64,000 nucleotides of DNA from Undibacterium hunanense (GTDB taxonomy: Bacteria > Pseudomonadota > Gammaproteobacteria > Burkholderiales > Burkholderiaceae_D). The DNA lies in the NCBI RefSeq assembly GCF_014284335.1, contig NZ_JACOGF010000003.1, positions 496,001 to 560,000 of the forward strand, given 5' to 3'. Shown piece after piece: positions 55,000 to 64,000 of this stretch (its first letter is position 1; each line of letters opens with the position of its first letter). The translations under genes and the position numbers were made by a program. The notes under the pieces were generated by a model, which was given only the letters and a program-made list of their open reading frames with translations, ran no database searches and was not told the DNA's origin.

Positions 55000-56412
55000 C
55001 TATCGTGGAACAATAAATACAGCTTTTTCTGTGACATTGATTTCCGGCGCATCCAGGTCTTTGACGATGAAGCGTATGCGATTGGAGCCGGTTTCCAACA
55101 CTCCGGCAGGAACACGCACCCTGACAGGAAAAGCCTTGGTACTTGCCGCACCCATATCAATATCAACATTATTCAGGATGACCGCGCCAAGGGCACCCTT
55201 CACTTCTATACTGTAGCGGCGCGGTGATTCTTGCGTATTCATCACTTGCAGGCGGTAGACGTTTTCTATCGCACCGGTTTCGGTGATCTTCGGCATGCCA
55301 CGATCACGTAACACATCCACTTTCAAAGGCATGTGCAATGCCAGCGAGATGGCAGCCAGCAAAATGATCAGGCCGAGTATGCTTCCATAGATCAGGGTAC
55401 GCATGCGGAATACGCGTTTCCACATGGCCTTGTCATCGAGTTTCCGGGTCAGGGCATGTTCAGTGGTATAGCGTATAAGTCCGCGCTCATAGCCCATTTT
55501 ATCCATGACCTGATCACAGCCATCAATGCAGGCACCACAGGCAATGCATTCATATTGCAAGCCGTTACGGATATCTATCCCGGTCGGGCAGACCTGCACA
55601 CAAATGCCACAGTCAACACAGTCACCCAGACCTGCTGACTTGTAATCGACTTTCTTGTTCCGGGATCCACGCGGATCACCACGGGCGGTGTCGTAAGTGA
55701 CGATCAGCGTATCCTTGTCGAACATGGCACTCTGGAAGCGCGCATAGGGACACATGTATTTGCAGACCTGTTCACGCATCCAGCCCGCATTGCCGTAAGT
55801 GGCAAAACCATAAAACAGAAACCAGAAGGTTTCCCATGGGCCCAGCGTGAAATCGCCAACGCCTGTTGCCAGTTCACGAATTGGCGTGAAATAACCGACG
55901 AAGGTAAAACCTGTCCACAGCGCCAGCGTAATCCATAGAAAATGCTTGATGAACTTCAATGAAAATTTGCGGGTTGACATGGGCGCTGCATCCAGCTTGA
56001 TCCTGGCATTGCGCTCACCTTCTATTTTCGCCTCTATCCACAAAAAAATCTCGGTGTAGACCGTTTGCGGACAGGCATATCCGCAAAACACGCGTCCGGC
56101 CACGGCAGTGAACAGGAACAGGCTCAACGCAGAAATCACCAGCAAGATCGCCAGATAAATAAAGTCCTGCGGCCACAGGACCAGGCCAAAGATATAAAAC
56201 TTGCGCGCCACCAGATCGAACAGCACTGCCTGCCTGTCATTCCAGCTCAGCCAGGCAGCGCCATAAAACAGGATCTGGGTAAAAAATACCAGCACCCAGC
56301 GCCAGGAAGAAAACCAGCCTTTCTGCGCACGCGGATAAATTTTCCGGCGTTCTTCAAACAAAGCCAATTCAGCTTCTTCTATAGGGACCGGAATGATGGG
56401 TATGTGCTTCAT
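55000..56412 (-). CDS. ccoG: Cytochrome oxidase accessory protein CcoG
   Basis: 470 residues. Membrane helices (WRWVLVFFTQILFYGAAWLSW, IYLAILLVISALSLFLFTAVAG, LWITLALWTGFTFVGYF) with the CGYACPQTVYTEIF segment, then a ferredoxin-like part CVDCGICVQVCPTGIDIRNG and ECIACGACIDGCDQVMDKMG (two 4Fe-4S sites), ending with an Ig-like domain (EINVTEKAVFIVPR). It reduces copper for the oxidase CuB site. It follows ccoP by 33 bases. Confidence 0.94.
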   Translation of the reverse strand: MKHIPIIPVPIEEAELALFEERRKIYPRAQKGWFSSWRWVLVFFTQILFYGAAWLSWNDRQAVLFDLVARKFYIFGLVLWPQDFIYLAILLVISALSLFLFTAVAGRVFCGYACPQTVYTEIFLWIEAKIEGERNARIKLDAAPMSTRKFSLKFIKHFLWITLALWTGFTFVGYFTPIRELATGVGDFTLGPWETFWFLFYGFATYGNAGWMREQVCKYMCPYARFQSAMFDKDTLIVTYDTARGDPRGSRNKKVDYKSAGLGDCVDCGICVQVCPTGIDIRNGLQYECIACGACIDGCDQVMDKMGYERGLIRYTTEHALTRKLDDKAMWKRVFRMRTLIYGSILGLIILLAAISLALHMPLKVDVLRDRGMPKITETGAIENVYRLQVMNTQESPRRYSIEVKGALGAVILNNVDIDMGAASTKAFPVRVRVPAGVLETGSNRIRFIVKDLDAPEINVTEKAVFIVPR

Positions 56413-56445
56413 GTGATTCTTTTTTTATCCAGTTTTCTGTCTGCC

Positions 56446-57483
56446 TTATTTGGCTGACGATGCAAGCTCAGACGCACTGACCGCATTCGATGCAGCAACT
56501 GGTGCAGAGGTCGTAGCTATCTGCTGAATGGACCCAGTATCGGCACTGCTGACCTGCGCTGTCACGCCACTATTGGACAAACCCCATACATAGGCAGCCA
56601 GCAAATGTATCTTGCCTTCGCTCAGCAAGCTTTTATGGGCAGGCATCTGGTTGTTGCGGCCTTTGTTGATGGTTTCCATCACGGTTTCAATACCGCCGCC
56701 ATACAGCCATACCTTGTCTGTCAGGTTAGGTGCACCCAGGGCCTGATTACCTTTGCCGTTGCCACCATGGCAGGCCGCACAGGCGGCAAACTTGGATTTG
56801 CCGATGGCTGCCTTGATGGGGTCATGTGCAGATTCAGACAGGCTCAGAACATAGTTGGCGACATTCCGTACATCGTCGTCGGTGCCCAGCACCGCGCCCA
56901 TAGGTGGCATCTGACCATGACGGCCTTCGCGTATGGTCGCCAGGATGGTTTGTGGATCACCGCCGTACAGCCAGTCTGTATCCGTCAGATTAGGATAGCC
57001 TTTTCCCCCCTGGGCATCAGAGCCATGACATTGCGCGCAGGTATTGAGGAACAGGCGCTGACCAATTTCTCTGGCCTGTGGATCTTTGGCAACCGCTTTG
57101 ATATCCATGGCCAGATACTTGTTGAAGATGGGACCATACTGCGCCTCGCCATCCTTCATTTCCTTTTCATAGGCACCGGCCTGACTCCAGCCGAATGTGC
57201 CCTGCCATTTACCAAAACCCGGATACACAACCAGATACCCTGCACTGTAAATAACGGTCAGATAGAACAGCCACATCCACCATTTTGGCAGAGGGTTATT
57301 CTGTTCCATCAGGTCGCCGTCCCAGACATGGCCGGTGGTTTCTGCCGGCAAGGGCTTGCCGTTACTACCGATTTTGACCTTGACCTTGGATTGCGACCAC
57401 AACAGCAAGACGCAGGCCAGCATGGACAAGGCCACAATTATGGCGATCCCTGTACTCCACCATTCGCTAAAAAAGTCTGCCAT
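56446..57483 (-). CDS. ccoP: cbb3 oxidase subunit III, dihaem cytochrome c
   Basis: 345 residues. N-terminal helices (WSTGIAIIVALSMLACVLLLW and WWMWLFYLTVIYSAGYLVVYPGF) and two c-type haem sites CAQCHGSD and CAACHGGN in the periplasm, the layout of CcoP. The C-terminus is Ala/Ser/Val-rich (ATTSAPVAASNAVSASELAS), longer than usual. It passes electrons to CcoO/CcoN. Its ATG lies 2 bases after the ccoQ stop. Confidence 0.95.
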   Translation of the reverse strand: MADFFSEWWSTGIAIIVALSMLACVLLLWSQSKVKVKIGSNGKPLPAETTGHVWDGDLMEQNNPLPKWWMWLFYLTVIYSAGYLVVYPGFGKWQGTFGWSQAGAYEKEMKDGEAQYGPIFNKYLAMDIKAVAKDPQAREIGQRLFLNTCAQCHGSDAQGGKGYPNLTDTDWLYGGDPQTILATIREGRHGQMPPMGAVLGTDDDVRNVANYVLSLSESAHDPIKAAIGKSKFAACAACHGGNGKGNQALGAPNLTDKVWLYGGGIETVMETINKGRNNQMPAHKSLLSEGKIHLLAAYVWGLSNSGVTAQVSSADTGSIQQIATTSAPVAASNAVSASELASSAK

Positions 57484-57485
57484 GG

Positions 57486-57632
57486 CTAATTTCCATTCTC
57501 ATTATCAATTGGCAAGCGCGCCAGTTTCTCGAATTTTTCCTTGTTACCAGAACTGAAAGCCCAGTAAAGAATGCCCAGGAAAACGATGAGACTGATGACC
57601 GTCACTACGCTGCTCAGTATTGTGAAATTCAT
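57486..57632 (-). CDS. ccoQ: cbb3 oxidase small subunit CcoQ
   Basis: 48 residues, read directly from the sequence: MNFTILSSVVTVISLIVFLG, then ILYWAFSSGNKEKFEKLARL and PIDNENGN. One membrane helix followed by a basic amphipathic tail, the CcoQ form. Start at 57632 has GGGAGAAATAAC upstream; stop TAG at 57488-57486. It lies between ccoO and ccoP, as is usual. Confidence 0.9.
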   Translation of the reverse strand: MNFTILSSVVTVISLIVFLGILYWAFSSGNKEKFEKLARLPIDNENGN

Positions 57633-57680
57633 GTTATTTCTCCCTGAAAGGCTGAACCGTCATGGTTCAGCATTCCTGTA

Positions 57681-58298
57681 TCAATTTTTGTTCTTGATTG
57701 CTGTACCCAGCACTTGCAGATAGGCGATCAGCGCATCCAGTTCGGTCTTGTTGGCCAATTCACCAGGGCCGGCCTTGATCTGCTCTTCAGTGTAAGGAAC
57801 ACCCAGGGTTTTCATGGCTTGCAGTTTCGGCGTAATGGACACCGGGTCAAGCTGGGTTTTGGCCAGCCACGGATAAGCCGGCATGTTCGATTCCACCACC
57901 ACGGAACGTGGATCATTCAAATGATCCCTGTGCCAGTTGTCGCTATAGCGACCGCCTACACGCGCCAGATCAGGACCGGTACGCTTGCTGCCCCACTGGA
58001 AGGGATGGTCATACACCGATTCACCCGCGACAGAATAATGACCATAGCGTTCGGTTTCAGCGCGGAACGGACGTATCATTTGTGAATGGCAGCCATAGCA
58101 GCCTTCACGCAGATAAATATCCCTGCCGGCCAGTTGCAGCGGCGTGTAAGGCAGCATGCCCTGCACTGGCTGCGTGGTGGATTTCTGAAAGAACAGCGGA
58201 ACGATTTCTACCAGGCCACCCAGACTGATGGTCAGAATCACCAGCACCAGTAACAGGCCCACGTTGCGCTCAATCAGATCATGAGTAAAATTACGCAT
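57681..58298 (-). CDS. ccoO: cbb3 oxidase subunit II, mono-haem cytochrome c
   Basis: 205 residues from ATG 58298 (AGGAGAAATTTG upstream). One N-terminal helix ([24 protein letters not shown]) and a single haem c site [15 protein letters not shown]. Typical CcoO length. The gene follows ccoN by 35 bases. Confidence 0.95.
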   Translation of the reverse strand: MRNFTHDLIERNVGLLLVLVILTISLGGLVEIVPLFFQKSTTQPVQGMLPYTPLQLAGRDIYLREGCYGCHSQMIRPFRAETERYGHYSVAGESVYDHPFQWGSKRTGPDLARVGGRYSDNWHRDHLNDPRSVVVESNMPAYPWLAKTQLDPVSITPKLQAMKTLGVPYTEEQIKAGPGELANKTELDALIAYLQVLGTAIKNKN

Positions 58299-58333
58299 CA
58301 AATTTCTCCTTTGATTTCTCTGCTATCTCTGAT

Positions 58334-59773
58334 TTATGCATGGGCCGCAGCAGCAGGCAATGCAGGAATCGCGTTGTTGACCGGCTTGGCAGCCATAAGC
58401 GTTTTTGCGACGTTATAAGCCATGACCAGCATGCCACTCAGATACAGCAAACCACCAAGCATGCGTATCACATAGTAGGGATAGGTTGCCTTCACGGTTT
58501 CGACAAAGGAGTACGTCAGGGTGCCATCCTCATTGACGGCACGCCACATCAGGCCCTGCATGACACCGGCAATCCACATGGATGCGATATACAGCACCAC
58601 ACCGATAGTCGCCACCCAAAAATGCACTTCGATCAGGCGTTTGCTATACATCTGGGTCTGGCCAAACAGGCGTGGGATCAGGTAATACAAACTGCCGATG
58701 GTGATGAAACCTACCCAGCCCAACGCACCGGAGTGCACATGACCGACAGTCCAGTCCGTGTAGTGCGACAGGGCATTCACGGTTTTGATCGCCATCATCG
58801 GGCCTTCAAATGTAGACATGCCGTAGAAAGACAGCGATACGATCAGGAAGCGCAGGATAGGATCAGAACGCAGCTTGCTCCAGGCACCTGACAGTGTCAT
58901 GATGCCGTTGACCATGCCACCCCATGACGGTGCCAGCAGAATCAGCGAGAACAGCATGCCTATTGATTGAGCCCAGTCAGGCAAGGCGGTGTAATGCAGA
59001 TGATGCGGGCCGGCCCACATGTAAGTGAAAATCAGGGCCCAGAAGTGGACGATGGACAAACGGTAAGAATAGACAGGACGCTCTATCTGTTTCGGGATGA
59101 AGTAATACATCATGCCCAGAAAGCCCGCCGTCAGGAAGAAACCCACTGCATTATGTCCGTACCACCATTGCACCATGGCGTCCTGCACGCCTGAATAGGC
59201 GGAATAGGATTTCATGAAAGACACAGGGATGGCAGCGCTGTTGACGATATGCAAAAGTGCAACCGCAATAATAAAGGCACCATAAAACCAGTTCGCCACA
59301 TAGATGTGCTCTACTTTGCGCTTGACCAGGGTGCCAAAGAACACCACCGCAAATGCGACCCAGACCACGGCGATCAGCAGATCGATAGGCCATTCCAGTT
59401 CGGCATATTCCTTACCCTGGGTATAACCCATGGGCAGGCTGATGGCGGCCGCAACGATGACCAGTTGCCAGCCCCAGAAAGTGAATTCAGCCAGGCCGTC
59501 AGAAAACAGACGCACATTTGATGTGCGCTGGACGACATAATAGGAGGTCGCAAACAAGGCGCAACCACCAAAGGCAAAGATCACGGCATTGGTATGCAAG
59601 GGACGCAAACGTCCGTAGCTGAGCCATGGTATTCCCCCGAGAAATTCCGGCCAGGCAAGTTGAGTTGCAATCACCACGCCCACAAGCATGCCGACTATTC
59701 CCCATACCACTGCCATGACAGAAAATTGCCGTACAACCCGATAGTTGTATGTGTTTTCTTTAGTTATTGTCAT
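58334..59773 (-). CDS. ccoN: cbb3-type cytochrome c oxidase subunit I
   Basis: 479 residues from ATG 59773. Twelve membrane helices expected; conserved haem/Cu ligands are visible in [15 protein letters not shown] (haem b His), [18 protein letters not shown] (CuB His with Tyr), [16 protein letters not shown] (CuB His pair) and [19 protein letters not shown] (haem His). It reduces oxygen with high affinity and pumps protons. It is the first gene of ccoNOQP-ccoG-fixH and has a perfect FNR box 59 bases before the ATG. The extra upstream residues of the longer frame are not supported. Confidence 0.97.
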   Translation of the reverse strand: MTITKENTYNYRVVRQFSVMAVVWGIVGMLVGVVIATQLAWPEFLGGIPWLSYGRLRPLHTNAVIFAFGGCALFATSYYVVQRTSNVRLFSDGLAEFTFWGWQLVIVAAAISLPMGYTQGKEYAELEWPIDLLIAVVWVAFAVVFFGTLVKRKVEHIYVANWFYGAFIIAVALLHIVNSAAIPVSFMKSYSAYSGVQDAMVQWWYGHNAVGFFLTAGFLGMMYYFIPKQIERPVYSYRLSIVHFWALIFTYMWAGPHHLHYTALPDWAQSIGMLFSLILLAPSWGGMVNGIMTLSGAWSKLRSDPILRFLIVSLSFYGMSTFEGPMMAIKTVNALSHYTDWTVGHVHSGALGWVGFITIGSLYYLIPRLFGQTQMYSKRLIEVHFWVATIGVVLYIASMWIAGVMQGLMWRAVNEDGTLTYSFVETVKATYPYYVIRMLGGLLYLSGMLVMAYNVAKTLMAAKPVNNAIPALPAAAAHA

Positions 59774-59831
59774 GATCTCACTCTGTTGTAAAAATACAGG
59801 GCAAGAATAACAACCGCACTGCCGGGCTACA

Positions 59832-59845
59832 TTGATACATATCAA
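59832..59845. promoter_or_regulatory. Perfect FNR/ANR box upstream of ccoN
   Basis: TTGATACATATCAA is a perfect TTGAT-N4-ATCAA palindrome ending 58 bases before the ccoN ATG. It should activate the cbb3 operon under oxygen limitation. Confidence 0.85.
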
Positions 59846-59915
59846 ACGTAACCGGATTCAAAGTCGATTGCACATGAAACACAACACCGGCACGGCAATA
59901 ACTAATTTTGGAGAT

Positions 59916-59943
59916 AAAAAAAGACACCCGAAGGTGTCTTTTT
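59916..59943 (-). terminator. Intrinsic terminator after ppiD
   Basis: GACACC (59923-59928) and GGTGTC (59933-59938) with a CGAA loop, flanked by A- and T-runs that extend the stem (59916-59943). On the minus strand it ends the ppiD transcript; on the plus strand it would also block read-through. Confidence 0.8.
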
Positions 59944-60025
59944 AGTACGAAAAACGCTGACTGCTCTTAGTAGTTACAGTAGTTGCCAGTCGTTGTTAAT
60001 CGCTTTTAATCTCTATTAATCACTA

Positions 60026-61945
60026 TTATTGCGCTGTCGTGGCAGGTGCAGCCAAAGCCGCCTTGTTCACTGTCACCTTGGCTTTTTGCTTCAAAACGTC
60101 GATGTAGGAATACAGATTTTGCTGTGCGAGTATATTCGCCTGCTGCTGTGCTTCCGCAGTGCGTCTTGCCTGGTCTGGTGTACCAGCGCTGACCTTGGAA
60201 ATACGGAACACGATATAACCTGCATCACCCAGGCTGGTGCCGACAAACGCCGGCAGTTTGCTGGTATCAGCACGCATCAGATCGACGAAGGCAAGGTCTG
60301 GAATATCCTGATTTTTCAGACGCGACACCACTTTGGATTCAGTGAACCCTGCGGTGGAATCAGCAGCCTTCAGTGCTGCCAGTTTTTCCTTGCCTTCTTT
60401 TTCAGCCAGTGCAGCAGCTTCTTTATGTGTGACCTGGGCAACAATGGATGCCTTTACTTCATCAAACGGACGCCTGGATGCCGCTTTGTATTCCACGATA
60501 CGACCAGCCATCAAAGTATTCGGCGCCACTTCCACTGCTTCTGTATTGTGCTTTTTCTTCACTACGTCGTCAGCAAAAATTGCTTTCAAAAACTTGGCAT
60601 TATTGGTTTCCACCGTCGCTGGCACACCTGGCTTGCTTTGACGTGTCAAGCCACTTGCGGTTTCTATCTTCAGCTTCAGTTTTTCTGCAACTGGCTTCAG
60701 GCTGTCTGGCTGTTCATAGACCAGATTACCAAAGGCTTCAGCAGCTTCAGCATAGGCTTTGCCTGCCTTCTGTTTTTTGATGTCAGCCGTGATTTGCGGT
60801 TTGACTTCATCCAGTGTCTTGATCGCCGCTGGCTTGATGCCAGTCACCATAATGATGTGGTAACCAAAGTCGGTCTGCACCGGATCACTGATTTCGCCTT
60901 GCTTCAGTTTGAATGCTGTTTCATCAAACTGCTTGACCATTGCACCGTGACCAAAAAAGTCCAGATCCCCACCTTTTTCGGCAGAACCAGGATCCTGGGA
61001 ATTTTCCTTGGCCAGTTTGGCAAAGTCTTCCGGCTTTTTACGCAACTGCGCCAGGATGCCATCGATCTTTTCTTTTGCCTTGGCCTTGTCAGCACTGCTG
61101 CTGTCCTTGCCTGCTGCAATCAGAATATGGCTGGCACGGCGCTGTTCATCTGTACCGTAGAGTTTCTTGTTTTGTTCATAGTAAGACTGCACATCAGCAT
61201 CAGATACCGTTACCTGTGCTGCCAGTGCCTCACTATTCAGAATCACATACTCAGCATTGATCTGTTCAGGAATTTCATACTGCGCAGAATTCTTGTCGTA
61301 GTAAGCTTTCAGCATGTCATCGGTGATTTTGACGCGGGATGCGAAATCATCACTCTTCAACATCATTGCCTGCACTTCACGCTCCTGCTCATTGATGGCT
61401 GACAGGCGCTCGGTAACGGCTTTAGGTACGAAAGCGCTGCCCTGTACGGCACTCAGCAATTGCTGCAATGTCATGTCCTGACGCAGGCGTTGCTCATATC
61501 CGGCCGGGCTCAAACCCTGTGCTGCCAGCAAGCTCTTGTAGCGCTCCGTATCAAAAGTGCCATCTGCCTTGGTCAGGCCGGATTCTTTCAAAATTGTCTG
61601 CTGCAGGGTCGCATCAGAAATCATGAGCTTCTTGCGCACCACTTCGGCAGTCATGGCCTTGCGGGCAATCAACTCATCGAGGATGTTTTGCTTGGCTTCA
61701 GGCGTACTCAGCAATTTGGAATCAAACTGCGGGCCATACATCTGACGCAAACGGTCGAGCTGGTCACGCGTTGCCTGATCCAGTTCCGACTGTGTGACGG
61801 AGGTGCCAGCAACGGTCGCAACAGCAGTATCACCACCACGCGAACGGGTATAACTTTCTATGCCGAAAAATGCAAAGGAAGGAAAAATGATCAGCAGCAA
61901 AAGAAATTGCATCAACCGCTGATGGGTACGAATATATTCAAACAT
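60026..61945 (-). CDS. ppiD: Peptidyl-prolyl isomerase PpiD
   Basis: 639 residues from ATG 61945 (a TTG 6 bases earlier is possible). Membrane anchor [22 protein letters not shown] (about 12-33), SurA-like chaperone helices ([20 protein letters not shown]), a parvulin domain near 270-360 ([47 protein letters not shown]) and a C-terminal helical half. It helps proteins leaving the Sec translocon fold in the periplasm. It follows the tRNA-Asp gene on the same strand, separated by a terminator. Confidence 0.93.
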   Translation of the reverse strand: MFEYIRTHQRLMQFLLLLIIFPSFAFFGIESYTRSRGGDTAVATVAGTSVTQSELDQATRDQLDRLRQMYGPQFDSKLLSTPEAKQNILDELIARKAMTAEVVRKKLMISDATLQQTILKESGLTKADGTFDTERYKSLLAAQGLSPAGYEQRLRQDMTLQQLLSAVQGSAFVPKAVTERLSAINEQEREVQAMMLKSDDFASRVKITDDMLKAYYDKNSAQYEIPEQINAEYVILNSEALAAQVTVSDADVQSYYEQNKKLYGTDEQRRASHILIAAGKDSSSADKAKAKEKIDGILAQLRKKPEDFAKLAKENSQDPGSAEKGGDLDFFGHGAMVKQFDETAFKLKQGEISDPVQTDFGYHIIMVTGIKPAAIKTLDEVKPQITADIKKQKAGKAYAEAAEAFGNLVYEQPDSLKPVAEKLKLKIETASGLTRQSKPGVPATVETNNAKFLKAIFADDVVKKKHNTEAVEVAPNTLMAGRIVEYKAASRRPFDEVKASIVAQVTHKEAAALAEKEGKEKLAALKAADSTAGFTESKVVSRLKNQDIPDLAFVDLMRADTSKLPAFVGTSLGDAGYIVFRISKVSAGTPDQARRTAEAQQQANILAQQNLYSYIDVLKQKAKVTVNKAALAAPATTAQ

Positions 61946-61991
61946 GTTCAACCGATCACATGGCTAAGTATGACAAAACGCTCACGAATAC

Positions 61992-62020
61992 AAAAAAAGG
62001 CGAACTTTCGTTCGCCTTTT
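61992..62020 (-). terminator. Intrinsic terminator after tRNA-Asp
   Basis: On the minus strand GGCGAAC-GAAA-GTTCGCC (62016-61999) is followed by TTTTTTT. A GNRA-type loop makes this a strong terminator of the hupB-tRNA transcript. Confidence 0.9.
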
Positions 62021-62028
62021 CGATTTTC

Positions 62029-62105
62029 TGGCGGAGCGGACGGGGCTCGAACCCGCGACCCCCGGCGTGACAGGCCGGTATTCTAACCAACTGAACTACC
62101 ACTCC
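62029..62105 (-). tRNA. tRNA-Asp (anticodon GTC)
   Basis: Minus strand: GGAGTGGTAGTTCAGTTGGT at the 5' end (62105), anticodon arm CCGGCCTGTCACGCCGG with GTC, T-arm CGGGTTCGAGCCCCG, acceptor CCGCTCC, G and encoded CCA (ends 62029). The acceptor stem has one G-T-type pair. Confidence 0.96.
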
Positions 62106-62131
62106 TTTTTTACTGCCTTATGTTTGCTGTG

Positions 62132-62207
62132 TGGTGGGCGCTGAGAGGCTCGAACTCCCGACCTAAGCCTTGTAAGGGCTCCGCTCTACCAACTGAGCTA
62201 AGCGCCC
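62132..62207 (-). tRNA. tRNA-Val (anticodon TAC)
   Basis: Minus strand: GGGCGCT (62207-62201) pairs with AGCGCCC, then A and encoded CCA (ends 62132). D-arm GCTCAGTTGGTAGAGC, anticodon loop CTTACAA (TAC) and T-arm GGGAGTTCGAGCCTCTC are intact. It lies between hupB and tRNA-Asp, the usual Burkholderiales order. Confidence 0.96.
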
Positions 62208-62258
62208 CACTCGTACAATCAAACACCGTAGCGCTAGTCACCGCGCCACGAAAGAGCA

Positions 62259-62531
62259 TTAGTTTACCGCATCTTTCAATGCTTTGCCAGGTTTAAATTT
62301 AGGAACCTTGGCAGATTTGATCTTGATGGCTTCGCCAGTACGTGGGTTACGGCCAGTTCTGGCAGCACGTTTACCGACGGAAAAAGTACCAAAACCAACC
62401 AGCGTTACTGTACCGTTTTTCTTCAAGGTCGATTTTACTGCACCAATCAGGGCATCCAGCGCACGCGACGAAGCCGCTTTAGAGATATCCGCTGTTTTAG
62501 CAATATGATCGATCAACTCAGTCTTGTTCAC
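62259..62531 (-). CDS. hupB: DNA-binding protein HU
   Basis: 90 residues starting with GTG at 62531 (GAGGGGG upstream). [50 protein letters not shown] and [21 protein letters not shown] are the HU signature with the DNA-binding arm ([10 protein letters not shown]). It bends and compacts DNA. The tRNA genes follow on the same strand. The usual upstream neighbour lon is absent here; nadB lies upstream divergently. Confidence 0.95.
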   Translation of the reverse strand: MNKTELIDHIAKTADISKAASSRALDALIGAVKSTLKKNGTVTLVGFGTFSVGKRAARTGRNPRTGEAIKIKSAKVPKFKPGKALKDAVN

Positions 62532-63037
62532 TTATAGCCCCCTCACAAAAATTTGAATTTCGCAATGATGTATTCGATTATTTTATTGGTCGTGCAAGCA
62601 TCACCGCCAGCAGGAAATCTGCATCCGGTATTAGAGCAAGCCGTAAAGCCTTGTGTCAAGCGGTTTGCACGCTTTCTGACCAAGTTTGGCGAAATGTGAT
62701 TTACTTATTCGTTTTTTCAGCTTGCTGACGGTAAAGTTACTGTGCAAAAAATCAGTTAGCTGCGCGTTTTTGCTATATGGAAAAGCTACCCGCTTTGCCA
62801 TACTGATTTAGAATATGACAGACCTGAAAAACAAGAGCCAGAAATCAATGAGACCCGGAAGCGCATCTGCCGCCCATCCTTCATGCAGACAGCAAGCCGC
62901 AACCCTATTCCTTCCTGGGTATATAGTATGGCTTTAAGTTATAGGCAAAATTCAGTTCCATGCATGATGTGCCAACCAGCACACAGACACTGACATCGCC
63001 TGATCACCACACCATTCACCTCTATTCACATCAGATA
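62532..63037. other. hupB-nadB intergenic region
   Basis: 506 bases with no convincing gene. Promoters for hupB (minus) and nadB (plus) must be here. For hupB, TTGCAC (62597-62592) lies 17 bases from AATACA (62574-62569), a weak match. An in-frame ATG at 62960 could extend nadB by 26 residues. Confidence 0.4.
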
Positions 63038-64000
63038 ATGAAGAATTTTGACGTAGCAATTGTTGGTAGCGGACTTGCCGGTCTGTCTGTCGCCCTGCAT
63101 CTGGCGCAGACACGTAAAGTCGCCATCATTTCCAAACGCGAATTACTCGACGGTGCCAGTAACTGGGCACAGGGTGGTATCGCAGCCGTACTTGATTCGC
63201 ATGACAGCCATGAACAACATATTTCCGACACGCTGATTGCAGGCGGCGGACTATGTGACGAAGGTGCAACCCGCTATATCATCGAACACGGTCGTGAAGC
63301 CATAGACTGGCTGATAGAGCAAGGCGTTCCCTTTACCCGCGATGAAGAAGCAGAACTCGGCTTTCACCTGACCCGTGAAGGCGGGCATAGCCAGCGCCGC
63401 ATCATTCATGCTGCAGATGCGACAGGTCATGCGGTCCAGGTCACACTGGAACAAAAGGTACGCAATCACCCCAATATCAGCCTGTTTGAACATCACTATG
63501 CAATCGATGTCATCACTTCGGCCAAGCTGGGCGACACCTCACCCACACCTCACTGTCTGGGCTTGTACGTGCAGGACGTTAAAACCGGTGAAGTACATAC
63601 CTTCGCCGCCCAGCACACGGTGATGGCAACCGGTGGTGCCGGCAAGGTTTATCTGTACACCACCAACCCGGACACAGCTACCGGCGACGGCATCGCCATG
63701 GCATGGCGTGCTGGCTGCCGGGTAGGCAATATGGAATTCATACAGTTTCACCCGACCTGCCTCTACCACCCTTTTGCCAAATCATTCCTGATTACCGAAG
63801 CAGTACGTGGCGAAGGCGGCGTATTGAAATTACCAGCCGAAGCCGGCGCATCCGCCGGCAAACGCTTCATGACCAGTCATGATGAGCGCATGGAACTGGC
63901 ACCACGCGATGTGGTCGCCCGCGCCATCGACTTTGAAATGAAAAAACGCGGCCTGGATTATGTCGAACTTGACATTAGTCACCAGCCGCCGGAATTCCTG
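63038..64000 (+). CDS. nadB: L-aspartate oxidase (3' end outside window)
   Basis: 321 codons are visible and the frame is open at the window edge. FAD site NFDVAIVGSGLAGLSVALHLAQ at the N-terminus, SNWAQGGIAAVLD, GGHSQRRIIHAADATG (substrate Arg/His region), VMATGGAGKVYLYTTNPDTATGDGIAMAWRAG, FIQFHPTCLYHP and ITEAVRGEGGVL are the NadB/succinate-dehydrogenase-flavoprotein pattern. It oxidises L-aspartate to iminoaspartate for quinolinate and NAD. I chose ATG 63038 because the family starts close to the FAD motif; ATG 62960 is in frame and possible. No strong ribosome site at either. Confidence 0.92.
   Translation, partial: MKNFDVAIVGSGLAGLSVALHLAQTRKVAIISKRELLDGASNWAQGGIAAVLDSHDSHEQHISDTLIAGGGLCDEGATRYIIEHGREAIDWLIEQGVPFTRDEEAELGFHLTREGGHSQRRIIHAADATGHAVQVTLEQKVRNHPNISLFEHHYAIDVITSAKLGDTSPTPHCLGLYVQDVKTGEVHTFAAQHTVMATGGAGKVYLYTTNPDTATGDGIAMAWRAGCRVGNMEFIQFHPTCLYHPFAKSFLITEAVRGEGGVLKLPAEAGASAGKRFMTSHDERMELAPRDVVARAIDFEMKKRGLDYVELDISHQPPEFL

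Noticed and set aside
60029-61402. 457-residue plus-strand open frame opposite ppiD
   Set aside because: Antisense to a clear PpiD; Phe/Cys-rich translation without any motif.

Overview
The window looks like a chromosomal piece of a betaproteobacterium of the order Burkholderiales, most likely Oxalobacteraceae (an Undibacterium/Herbaspirillum-like relative with moderate GC). This is inferred from gene content and order: hupB-tRNA-Val-tRNA-Asp-ppiD, hemC-hemD-hemX-hemY, lolA-rarA after ftsK, and ccoNOQP-ccoG-fixH-hemN. No 16S rRNA is present, so the assignment is inference.

Layout. (1) 1-9368, minus strand: a sugar-catabolic operon. It runs galM, pentonate dehydratase, FAH-family 2-keto-3-deoxy-pentonate dehydratase, 2-oxoglutarate semialdehyde dehydrogenase, pentose 1-dehydrogenase (SDR), a GH97 glycosidase and a GH51 arabinofuranosidase cut by the window edge. 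Together these read as non-phosphorylative (Weimberg-type) L-arabinose use: release of arabinose from oligosaccharides, mutarotation, oxidation, two dehydrations and oxidation to 2-oxoglutarate. (2) 9607-15980: tRNA-Ser(CGA) followed by an AT-richer accessory island with few recognisable genes. It holds a 423-aa unknown protein with a hydrophobic C-terminus, a tightly coupled DUF2188 / 'FINCPFD' pair, a CPCC-family protein, an unknown 158-aa protein and a PI-PLC-like phospholipase flanked by 56-bp imperfect direct repeats. No integrase or transposase gene is visible. (3) 16-31.4 kb: EAL-CBS-GGDEF protein, serS, an HscC-type Hsp70 with a J-like/Sel1 partner, a DUF4139 protein, rarA, lolA, ftsK, trxB and an Smr-domain protein. 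(4) 31.4-44.5 kb: periplasmic binding protein, glnB, nadE, FemAB-like acyltransferase, Ser/Thr kinase, ppa, the haem genes hemCDXY, trpS with a terminator-bearing leader, and a YcaQ-type DNA glycosylase. (5) 44.5-59.9 kb: a hydrolase, then a low-oxygen/stress block: two UspA proteins, a NarL-type response regulator, a lone receiver protein, an FNR-like regulator, a MASE3 histidine kinase, an orphan flagellar-rod-like protein, and the cbb3 oxidase cluster with oxygen-independent coproporphyrinogen oxidase (hemN) and a SafE-type membrane protein. A perfect FNR box lies before ccoN and near-perfect boxes lie before one uspA and the receiver gene, which ties the block together. (6) 60-64 kb: ppiD, tRNA-Asp, tRNA-Val, hupB and the 5' part of nadB.

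Most of the window is ordinary housekeeping sequence. The parts that best deserve a second look are the tRNA-Ser island (the DUF2188/FINCPFD pair and the repeat-flanked phospholipase), the trpS leader, the FNR-box set, and the HscC/J-like pair. All assignments come from reading the translated sequences; no database search was run.
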